37,999 nt of DNA from JBDNJM01 sp041687755 (GTDB lineage Bacteria; Planctomycetota; UBA1135; GCA-002686595): NCBI GenBank assembly GCA_041687755.1, contig JBDNJM010000074.1:1-37999 (forward strand). Reading direction: 5' to 3'. The notes beneath the pieces are model-generated. The model ran no database searches, was not told where the DNA came from, and saw nothing but the letters and a program-made list of their open reading frames with translations. How positions within the stretch are numbered: position 1 is the stretch's first letter; every line of letters begins with the position of its first letter. Made by a program: the position numbers and the translations under genes. Below, piece by piece: positions 32,123-37,999 of the stretch.

Positions 32123-34396
32123 ATGTCGCCTCCCAGCCTCCCCACTCTCCCGACGCCGGGCGCCCTCGCGCTGCTGGTCCTGCTGTCGCCCCTCGCCCAG
32201 GCGGGCCCCGCGACCCGGTCCCAGGTCCCCGGGAACGAAGCCCCACCGCTCGCCCCGGCCGCGGCCGTCCAAGCCACCGGATTGCGATACGCCTTCGGGC
32301 TGCACGCCGAGGGCACGCGCCTGGTCGGCGGCGGCACCGACTACAAGGTCGAGCTGTTGCCCGGCGCGTTCCAGTTCACGCCCGCGCTAGGACAAGCCGT
32401 CGAGACCACCCGTAGCCTGACGTGGAGCCTCCGCAGCATCGAGCGTGAGAACACTGTGTGGATCGAAGCCGACCCCACCGTCCGCCCGGCCCTGCAAGCT
32501 TCCCGAGCGGTCTGGAATCGAGCTCGCGGTATCGAGGAGCGCCTCGAGTTCTCCCCGGAGGGTGTCGAGCTCTCCTATCTATTCCCCGAGCGTCCCGCGG
32601 GCGAGGGCGATCTCGTTGTGCGCGGGCAGCTGGAGACGAACCTGCAGCTGCGTGCCGGGCACAGGGCAGACGGCGCGCTCGAGTTCCTTGAGGCCGGAGT
32701 CGGCGGCCTTTCGATCGGTCAAGTCTTCGGTGTCGACGCGAACGGCGCGACCATCACCGGCTCGACGCGCCTGGTTGACGGCCTGCTCGAACTCGTGCTG
32801 CCCGCCGAGTTCGTAGACGCGGCCGCCTACCCCCTGCTGCTCGACCCCTTCATCGGCTCCACCAAAGTTGTGGGCAGCGGCTACGACGAAAACTTCCCCG
32901 ACGTTGCCTACGACGCGACAGAAGACGAGTTCCTGGTCGTGTGGCAGCGAAGCTTCTCCTCGCAAGACATCGACATCCGCGGGCGCCGATTGGACGGCCT
33001 CGGCAACCCGATCGGCTTGCTCTTGTTGATCGAGACCGACAACGACCAGCTGGGCGTCGGCCCCAGCGTCGGCAGCGCTGGCTCTGCGGGCGCCTTCCTG
33101 GTCGCTTGGCAGCAAAGCATCCTGATCTTCGGGTCCTATGACATCCGCGCCCGCGCGGTTGGCGTCGGCACCGGTGCCCTCGGTACCCCCGCCACCTTGA
33201 ACGTCGGCAACTTGAGCGCCAACTCCGCCGATGTGGGTGACTCGAGCACCGACGGTCGCGTCCTGGTCGCCTGGTCCGAGTTCGGCGGCGGCATCCGCGC
33301 CCGCGTGCCGGAGGTGCTCTCAAACCTGACCCTGTACTTTGGCCTCTTCGGCGGTCCCGGCGTGATCACCGTGGCCACCACCACGGGCGATGTCCAGCCC
33401 GCGGTCTCGAAGAGCGGTTCAGCCTCCTCCGTCTGGGCCGTCGTTTGGCAGCGCAACGGACAGACTCCCTCGGACGACAGCCAAATCGCGGCCCGCATGA
33501 TCCGTTCGGACAGCGCGCTAGTGAGCAGCACCGTCTACACCGGCCTCGCCTCCCGCGATGAGGCCACTCCCGACGTCGACGGCGACGGTAGCCGCTTCAT
33601 GGTCGCCTACGCCCGCGACGAGTCGAGCAGCTCCAACCTCGGGGACATCATCGCCCAGCCGCTGCTGTTCGACGGCACGACCGCGAGCTTCGGAGCCCCC
33701 GCCGTCGTCCACGACAGCCCCAACGACAACGACTTCCTGCCGGCGATCGCCTACACCGGCAACGCCTACGTGGTCGCCTGGCAGGACGACTCCATCGACC
33801 CGCCCTACGAGGTCCGCGCGGCGGTCATCGACGCCTTGGATGGCGAGCCCTGCGGCACCCATTTTGGCGTCCCAAGCGTGGGCGCAGGCCAGGAGACCCA
33901 GCCCCGCATCGCTTCGAAGTACAAGAGCCCCGGGGACCCGAATTCGCAGGTCGTGATCACCCTGCTGAAGGGGACCATCGACGATGCCGACCAGAGCGTC
34001 CAGGCCGCGGTCTATGAGACCCGCACCGGCATCGCCGTCGATCTCGGCGGTGGGTGCCCGGCCGAGGCGGAGTACATCGCCACCTGCATCGCCTCCAACA
34101 CCACCAGCAAGCACGAACTGCACTCCGCTCCGCCGTTCACCTCCGTGTTCCTACTGGGCTCCGTGCCCTCGACGCCGTTCCCCTGCGACGGCTGCACGCT
34201 CTTCCCGAACCCCTTCACAGGCTTCCTCCTGAACGGCTTCACCGACAGCGACGGTCGCGACCGCCTCGAGATCTTCGTACCCCCCGGCCTCGACGGCAGC
34301 GTGCTCCACTTCCAGTGGGCCCTCGCGACACCTAGCCCCGGCTGCTCAGTGTTCTCGGTCGACCTGTCGAACGCCCTAGAGGTCACGATCCAGTAG
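32123..34396 (+). CDS. Exported propeller-like protein A''
   Basis: A 757-residue secreted paralogue, the last of the array. Signal peptide about 1-31 ('GALALLVLLSPLAQAG'). The N-terminal domain (DYKVELLPGAFQFTPALGQA, GIEERLEFSPEGVELSYLFP, AAYPLLLDPFIGS), the six repeat units (DEFLVVW...DIRGRRL, GAFLVAW...DIRARAV, GRVLVAW...GIRARVP, SSVWAVVW...QIAARMI, SRFMVAY...DIIAQPL, NAYVVAW...EVRAAVI) and the C-terminal module (TSKHELHSAPPF, CDGC about 688, end LSNALEVTIQ) all align with A'. The fifth repeat again has a 'DVDGDG' loop. The family function is unknown; it probably acts at the cell surface or outside. A 74-bp-armed inverted repeat begins 45 bases after its stop. Confidence 0.85.
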   Translation: MSPPSLPTLPTPGALALLVLLSPLAQAGPATRSQVPGNEAPPLAPAAAVQATGLRYAFGLHAEGTRLVGGGTDYKVELLPGAFQFTPALGQAVETTRSLTWSLRSIERENTVWIEADPTVRPALQASRAVWNRARGIEERLEFSPEGVELSYLFPERPAGEGDLVVRGQLETNLQLRAGHRADGALEFLEAGVGGLSIGQVFGVDANGATITGSTRLVDGLLELVLPAEFVDAAAYPLLLDPFIGSTKVVGSGYDENFPDVAYDATEDEFLVVWQRSFSSQDIDIRGRRLDGLGNPIGLLLLIETDNDQLGVGPSVGSAGSAGAFLVAWQQSILIFGSYDIRARAVGVGTGALGTPATLNVGNLSANSADVGDSSTDGRVLVAWSEFGGGIRARVPEVLSNLTLYFGLFGGPGVITVATTTGDVQPAVSKSGSASSVWAVVWQRNGQTPSDDSQIAARMIRSDSALVSSTVYTGLASRDEATPDVDGDGSRFMVAYARDESSSSNLGDIIAQPLLFDGTTASFGAPAVVHDSPNDNDFLPAIAYTGNAYVVAWQDDSIDPPYEVRAAVIDALDGEPCGTHFGVPSVGAGQETQPRIASKYKSPGDPNSQVVITLLKGTIDDADQSVQAAVYETRTGIAVDLGGGCPAEAEYIATCIASNTTSKHELHSAPPFTSVFLLGSVPSTPFPCDGCTLFPNPFTGFLLNGFTDSDGRDRLEIFVPPGLDGSVLHFQWALATPSPGCSVFSVDLSNALEVTIQ

Positions 34397-34440
34397 CCGG
34401 ACACGCGCTCCAGCGTTGCCGACCGATCGATCTCAGCTCG

Positions 34441-34626
34441 CTAGCCCGGATGATTCACGAGGCTGTGTCGAGGTTGCCTCGAGCTGCGTTTCTGGGCGTG
34501 CTTTCCGCGCGCGGATACCGGAGGCGACCCCTCTGCGGGTCGTCGAGGACAGCCGCGCGCGCAAAGCGCGTCCAGGGGCGCAGCTTGAGGCAACCTCGAC
34601 ACAGCCTGGTGAATCGTCCGGGCTAG
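34441..34626 (+). repeat. 186-nt near-perfect inverted repeat (RNA rod) before mutarotase
   Basis: Arms 34441-34514 and 34553-34626 are 74 bases each, starting CTAGCCCGGA and ending TCCGGGCTAG. Pairing them as plus-strand RNA gives 65 Watson-Crick pairs, 7 G-U pairs and 2 mismatches (arm positions 19 and 65). All seven transition differences are G-U on the plus strand and would be A-C on the minus strand. The 38-base centre holds its own 8-pair stem (GGCGACCC with GGGTCGTC). The element starts 45 bases after gene A'' and ends 11 bases before the mutarotase ATG. It could be a terminator/attenuator, an RNase III substrate, a small RNA precursor, or a MITE-like insertion. Confidence 0.85.
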
Positions 34627-34637
34627 ACTCGGGCACC

Positions 34638-35468
34638 ATGAGCCCCGCCCCTGCAGATGTCCCCGGACTTGTCCGCACGCCGCACCTCGAGCTCGCGCTT
34701 CAGGGCGCGCACCTGCTCGCCTGCCAGCTCCCTGGCGGCAACCCGCTCTTCCTAAGCGGCACCGCCGTGTTCGCGCCCGACCGCTCGGTCCGCGGCGGCG
34801 TCCCGATCATCTTCCCCTGGTTCGGCGATGCCCCCGCCGCCAGCGGGCTCGGTCCCCACGGCTTCGCGCGCACGTCCACCTGGAAGCTCACCGAGCAGTC
34901 CCCCGAAGGCCGCTCCGTCACCCTCGAGCTCACCGACACCGAAGCGACCCGCGCCCTCTGGGCCCACGCCTTCCGCCTGATCGCGCGCTTCACCCTCGGC
35001 GAGACCCTCGAGATCGAGCTCGAGACCACCAACACCGGCCCTGCGCCCTTCGAGTTCGAAGCCGCCCTGCACACTTACTTCGCGGTCAGCGACGTCCGCC
35101 GCATCCGCGTGCACGGCCTCGAAGGCGCGACCTACCTCGACAAGCCCGACGGCTTCCGCTCAAAGCGCGCGGGCCAAGACGGCATCGACTTCCCCGACGA
35201 GGTCGACCGCGTGTACCCCAACAGCGAGGCCGAGCTGCGCATCGAGGACCCCGACGCGGGCCGCCGCATCGTCGTCGGCAAGCGCGACTCGCGCTCGACG
35301 ATCGTCTGGAATCCCGGCGGCACCAAGGGCGAAGCCCTCGCCGACCTGGGCACGGAGTGGAGCCGCTTCGTCTGCGTCGAGTCGGCGAACATGGGCACCG
35401 ACAAGCTCACCCTCGCGCCGGGAGCGTCCCAAACGCTCCACACGACGGTTCGAAGCGTCTCGAGCTGA
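34638..35468 (+). CDS. yeaD: D-hexose-6-phosphate mutarotase (aldose 1-epimerase family)
   Basis: Interconverts alpha and beta anomers of hexose 6-phosphates in the cytoplasm. The 276-residue length and the motif 'RGGVPIIFPWFG' (52-63), 'GPHGFARTSTWKL' (72-84, His74) and 'ALHTYFAVSDV' (about 143-153, second catalytic His) match the YeaD/YMR099C branch of the galactose mutarotase fold rather than GalM. The late 'IVWNPGGTKGEALADLG' and 'FVCVESANMG' (catalytic Glu) are also typical of the family. The frame is open upstream, but that part is the 186-nt inverted repeat, so the ATG at 34638 was chosen. The inverted repeat in its leader makes regulation at RNA level likely. The gene converges on the sulfatase gene. 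Confidence 0.92.
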   Translation: MSPAPADVPGLVRTPHLELALQGAHLLACQLPGGNPLFLSGTAVFAPDRSVRGGVPIIFPWFGDAPAASGLGPHGFARTSTWKLTEQSPEGRSVTLELTDTEATRALWAHAFRLIARFTLGETLEIELETTNTGPAPFEFEAALHTYFAVSDVRRIRVHGLEGATYLDKPDGFRSKRAGQDGIDFPDEVDRVYPNSEAELRIEDPDAGRRIVVGKRDSRSTIVWNPGGTKGEALADLGTEWSRFVCVESANMGTDKLTLAPGASQTLHTTVRSVSS

Positions 35469-35496
35469 GCCGCAGCCCGCTCAAGGGCCGACGGTC

Positions 35497-35523
35497 GGGG
35501 CACGCACGGGGAGTCGGTGCCCC
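35497..35523. terminator. Bidirectional hairpin between convergent genes
   Basis: GGGGCAC (35497-35503) and GTGCCCC (35517-35523) pair with a 13-base loop, midway in the 72-base gap between the convergent mutarotase and sulfatase genes. It could stop transcription from both sides. Confidence 0.45.
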
Positions 35524-35540
35524 CGCGCTGCACCGCTCGA

Positions 35541-37046
35541 TCACTCGGGCAAGTAACGCACTTCGCGGTCGTTGTCGAGCGGCTCTCCAGGAGTCGCTCG
35601 CCCCGCTCGGACCTCGGCCGCGAGCAGGCCCAGCAGCTCCGCGACGCGCTCCGGCTCCGCATCCAGTCGGTTCTCCATCTCCCCCGGGTCCTCCCCCAGG
35701 TGATACAGCTGCATCGTGGGCAGGCCCTGCTCCTTCGCCGCAGGCTCCCGCGGCGCGCTCCAGCCGCCGCTGCCAGCGGACAGGCACAGCTTCCAGGGCC
35801 CCTTGCGAATCGCGAAGTGCCCGCTGACCGAGTGACAGACGAGCGTCTCCCGTCCCGTCGCGCCCGCGCCTGAGAAGAGCGGTGTCCAACTGAACCCGTC
35901 CTCGCCCCCGCTCCCGCCGCGCTCCACCCCCACGACATCGGCAAGCGTCGCGTACACGTCGGTCAGGCAGGCGAGCGCATCGGTCGTGCGGCCCGCCACG
36001 ACCTGCCCGGGCCAGCGCACGATCAGCGGCACGCGGTGCCCACCCTCGTAGAGGTCCGCCTTGTGCCCCCGGTACCCGGCGCTCGGATCGTGCCCGTGCT
36101 CCCCGAGCAGCTCCAAGTTCGCCTGGGGAGAACAGCCATTGTCGCTCGCGAAGATCACCAGGGTGTTCTCGAGCTCCCCCGCCTCCTCCAGCGCGCTGAG
36201 GAGCTCGCCCATGTAATGGTCGAGCTGCATCACGAAGTCCGCGTAGGGGTTCAGCTCGCTCGCGCCCGCAAAGGGCGGCACCGGCACGATCGGCGTGTGC
36301 GGCGCGGGCAGCGCCAGGTAGAGAAAGAACGGCTGCTCGTCCTCGGCGTGTTTCGCGACATGCTCGACCGCCCGCCCGAACAGGTGGGGCAAGACCTCCT
36401 CGATATGGAAGTCCGCCCCGATCGGCCCCTTGCGGTACCAGCCGTAGCGATCTTCCTTGGCTGTGACCCCCTCTTCCCTGTCCGGCTGGGCCGTCACCCG
36501 CCCCGTATCGACCCACACGTACGGCGGCATGTCGAGCGAGCCGGAGTGCGCGTAATACGTGTCGAACCCGTTGATGTCCGGTCCGTTCACGATGGCTCCG
36601 GAGAAGTCGATGCCATCTTCCCCCTTCGTCCAGTCCCAGCCCAGGTGCCACTTCCCGATCATCGCAGTCGTGTACCCCGCCCCCCGCATGAGGTGCCCGA
36701 GCGTCGCCCGCTCCGCCGGAATCAGATGCTCACTGCGCCCGTCCAGCACTCCCCGCGCAAGCCGGCTGCGCCAGTTGTAGCGCCCGGTCAGCAGCGAGTA
36801 CCGCGTGGGAGTGCACACCGCACTCGGCGAGTGCGCGTCCAGGAACGTCAGCCCCTCGACCGCCATGCGATCCAGGTTCGGCGTCGCGATCTGCGACTCC
36901 CCGTTCGTCGCCCCAACGTCCCCGATCCCGAGGTCATCGGCCAGCACAACGATCACGTTGGGGCGCTCCGGCTCTTGGGATGGACTCGCCAGGAAGGTCG
37001 ACGGCAAGTGCAGCGAGAGGAACAGCAGCGCGGTGGTCTTCAACAT
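35541..37046 (-). CDS. Exported type I sulfatase
   Basis: A 501-residue arylsulfatase-like hydrolase that removes sulfate from a carbohydrate or other ester. Signal peptide about 1-24 (MLKTTALLFLSLHLPSTFLA). 'RPNVIVVLADDLGIGDVG' (28-45) provides two metal-binding Asp residues; Cys78 in 'CTPTRYSLLTGRY' (78-90) is the CxPxR site converted to formylglycine, so the enzyme needs a formylglycine-generating enzyme not seen here; 'GKWHLGW' (131-137) is the second sulfatase signature; 'IFASDNGC' (about 305-312) supplies further metal ligands. Length and order fit the N-acetylgalactosamine-6-sulfatase-like group common in planctomycetes, but the substrate is not predictable. It appears monocistronic. 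Confidence 0.95.
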   Translation of the reverse strand: MLKTTALLFLSLHLPSTFLASPSQEPERPNVIVVLADDLGIGDVGATNGESQIATPNLDRMAVEGLTFLDAHSPSAVCTPTRYSLLTGRYNWRSRLARGVLDGRSEHLIPAERATLGHLMRGAGYTTAMIGKWHLGWDWTKGEDGIDFSGAIVNGPDINGFDTYYAHSGSLDMPPYVWVDTGRVTAQPDREEGVTAKEDRYGWYRKGPIGADFHIEEVLPHLFGRAVEHVAKHAEDEQPFFLYLALPAPHTPIVPVPPFAGASELNPYADFVMQLDHYMGELLSALEEAGELENTLVIFASDNGCSPQANLELLGEHGHDPSAGYRGHKADLYEGGHRVPLIVRWPGQVVAGRTTDALACLTDVYATLADVVGVERGGSGGEDGFSWTPLFSGAGATGRETLVCHSVSGHFAIRKGPWKLCLSAGSGGWSAPREPAAKEQGLPTMQLYHLGEDPGEMENRLDAEPERVAELLGLLAAEVRAGRATPGEPLDNDREVRYLPE

Positions 37047-37298
37047 GGCCCTACGAAGCTACAGCGAAGCTCGGGGTCCGCGAAGCCCACTCCCTGCCTC
37101 AGCACGACCTCCGCGCCGCTCCCGTGCGCCCTGAACCTCTCGGGCCCGGGCCGAAGGCCAGCGGAGACAGGGGCCAACTCCTCACGGAGCATTCCCCTGC
37201 AAGCCTCCTACGAGTCCCCCTGCAAGCACTATGTCAGTGCGAGTGCCGCCCGCCAGCTCCACCCGTGACGGGGGCTGGCCACCCAACTAGACCTCGCC
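37047..37298. other. Upstream region of sulfatase gene
   Basis: 252 bases with the sulfatase leader (minus strand). CCCCTGCAAGC is repeated directly at 37194-37204 and 37217-37227. No gene is supported. The left border of the IS66 remnant should lie in or near this stretch but I cannot place it. Confidence 0.4.
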
Positions 37299-37655
37299 AT
37301 GGAAACCCTGCTCGTACAACTTCCCGCTCGCCCGCTCGCTGCCTCGCCCGCCCGTTCGCTGGGCATCGAGCGCGCCGTCGTTGCCAGAGCGAGGAACCGC
37401 AAGCTCGACCGGGTCGCATTGCTCAAGCTACGCAGCGCCGCTCGCGCACGCCTTTCGAAGCGCGTTCTGCAGCGCATCTACGAACGGGCCTTCGTCCTGG
37501 ACGAGGACGCTTCGGTCACCCGAGACAGCCTTCTTGGCAAGGCGGTGCCCTACATCATCAACCAACGCGGCCCTCTGCTGGCGCATCTGTCGGTCCCCGG
37601 TATCCCCATCCACAACACCGACACCGACATCGACATCGCGGTGGTGTACCAGTAG
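37299..37655 (+). pseudogene. C-terminal remnant of an IS66-type transposase
   Basis: A 118-codon frame whose second half reads as the C-terminal part of an IS66-family transposase: 'SLLGKAVPYIINQRGPLLAHL' followed by 'VPGIPIHNTDTDIDI' corresponds to the family's 'LGKAI.Y.LNQ...L..FL...G.IPIDNN..ERAIR'. The first half ('LRSAARARLSKRVLQRIYER') fits the Arg-rich helix before it. The conserved 'NN..ER' has become 'NTDTDID', and the GRKN segment that should follow is missing; the frame stops at TAG exactly where the IS256-type sequence begins. It is therefore a broken gene, decayed and truncated by a second insertion. The N-terminal catalytic domain is absent. Confidence 0.6.
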
Positions 37656-37733
37656 GTCTGTAAATTCGCTGGCCGCACGCTGAGCCGCTCCTCGGTTCGG
37701 AGCATCGTCCGATTTTCGGGCGCTCCCGAGCCG

Positions 37734-37763
37734 CAGCGGCAGCCCCCGAGGGGGCTGCCGCTG
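37734..37763 (+). terminator. Hairpin in the IS256-type leader
   Basis: CAGCGGCAGCCCCC (37734-37747) and GGGGGCTGCCGCTG (37750-37763) are perfect 14-base arms with a 2-base centre, 81 bases before the transposase ATG. Such a structure could stop transcription entering the element from outside and so limit transposition; it has no U-tract. Confidence 0.45.
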
Positions 37764-37843
37764 AAGGCGGCCGAGGCAGGTCTGGTGTGGCGGGAAACCC
37801 GTCGGTTCCATGTGAGAACTTCAACCCTCACACCGAACGACCG

Positions 37844-37999
37844 ATGCCCGACCACGCCCCCGACGCTAGCACTTTCTCCGTCGCCCTGGAACTGCTCACA
37901 ACTCACGGATTCGACGGTCTCGCGTCCTGCCTGCAGATGCTCTTCAACGAAGCCATGCAGCTGGAGCGCAGCGCCTTCCTGGGCGCGGGGCCCTATGAG
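37844..37999 (+). CDS. IS256-family (mutator-type) transposase, N-terminal part
   Basis: Only the first 52 codons lie in the window, and the frame is open at the edge. 'LLTTHGFDGLASCLQMLFNEAM' and 'QLERSAFLGAGPYE' match the conserved beginning of IS256-family transposases, where 'E.M..ER..FLGA..YER' is a hallmark and is normally followed by an Arg-rich segment. The DDE catalytic residues would be further on. The ATG at 37844 starts the family-typical N-terminus. Confidence 0.88.
   Translation, partial: MPDHAPDASTFSVALELLTTHGFDGLASCLQMLFNEAMQLERSAFLGAGPYE

Larger units (their letters stand above)
37656..37999 (+). mobile_element. Left part of an IS256-family insertion sequence
   Basis: The element carries the start of an IS256-type transposase gene and runs off the window. 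Its left end probably lies near 37655 ('GGTCTGTAAATTCGCTGG'), where the IS66-type frame is interrupted, but the exact terminal repeat and target duplication cannot be set without the right end. It contains a strong hairpin upstream of the transposase start. Confidence 0.6.

Noticed and set aside
24568..34396. Repeats in the propeller genes as a CRISPR-like or recombination array
   Set aside because: The repeats are protein-level units inside genes with normal coding character; no short direct repeat/spacer pattern occurs anywhere in the window.
34441..34626. Interpreting the inverted repeat as an ordinary intrinsic terminator of gene A''
   Set aside because: Arms of 74 bases are far longer than needed, there is no U-tract after it, and it ends 11 bases before the next start codon.
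34435..34632. Target-site duplication around the 186-nt repeat (CTCG on both sides)
   Set aside because: CTCG touches the left end but lies one base off the right end; four common bases in GC-rich DNA are not evidence for transposition.
34416..34637. 74-codon N-terminal extension of the mutarotase
   Set aside because: It is encoded by the 186-nt inverted repeat; the ATG at 34638 gives the normal family length.

Overview
The window is high-GC bacterial DNA with long open frames on both strands, few Shine-Dalgarno-like leaders, and many strong GC hairpins between genes. The gene content points to a Planctomycetota-like bacterium: a pyrophosphate-type phosphofructokinase, a secreted type I sulfatase, two SGNH hydrolases of the TM-anchored kind, a giant secreted metallopeptidase fused to a thioredoxin-like domain, an ECF sigma factor paired with a membrane partner carrying carboxypeptidase-regulatory-like repeats, and a family of exported propeller-like proteins. 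That assignment is an inference from protein families; no marker gene is present.

Layout. 1-4.3 kb: minus-strand phosphofructokinase, plus-strand tRNA-Leu with an unusual AAG anticodon, and a minus-strand membrane-anchored protein of unknown function. 4.6-7 kb: aminotransferase and nitroreductase, both plus; a perfect 15-bp palindrome lies in the divergent region before the aminotransferase. 7-10.2 kb: two divergent SGNH hydrolases with an uncatalogued 38-codon membrane microprotein between them. 10.2-12.1 kb: a DUF2007-like protein and an HD-domain phosphohydrolase, both minus. 12.4-18.2 kb: two large exported metallopeptidases. 18.4-22.1 kb: ECF sigma factor, its translationally coupled membrane partner and a TPR protein. 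22.4-24.3 kb: YceI-family protein and a polytopic membrane protein.

24.5-34.4 kb is the most distinctive part: four consecutive genes (called A, B, A' and A'' here) for related exported proteins of about 755-767 residues. They share an N-terminal beta-rich domain, a middle region in which I can see six repeats of an 'FLVVW...DVRGRRL'-like unit (probably a beta-propeller), and a Cys-rich C-terminal module ending in 'LSNALEITIQ'-like residues. A, A' and A'' carry a conserved bipartite upstream motif with an invariant 12-bp spacer; B has no leader and starts inside the stop codon of A.

Directly after this array, and 11 bases before a hexose-6-phosphate mutarotase gene, lies a 186-nt inverted repeat. 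Its 74-nt arms pair at 72 of 74 positions in plus-strand RNA, and all seven transition differences are G-U compatible only on that strand. This is the strongest candidate for an undescribed element in the window. The right end holds a minus-strand sulfatase and a mobile-element scar: the C-terminal piece of an IS66-type transposase, cut off by the left end of an IS256-family element that runs off the window.
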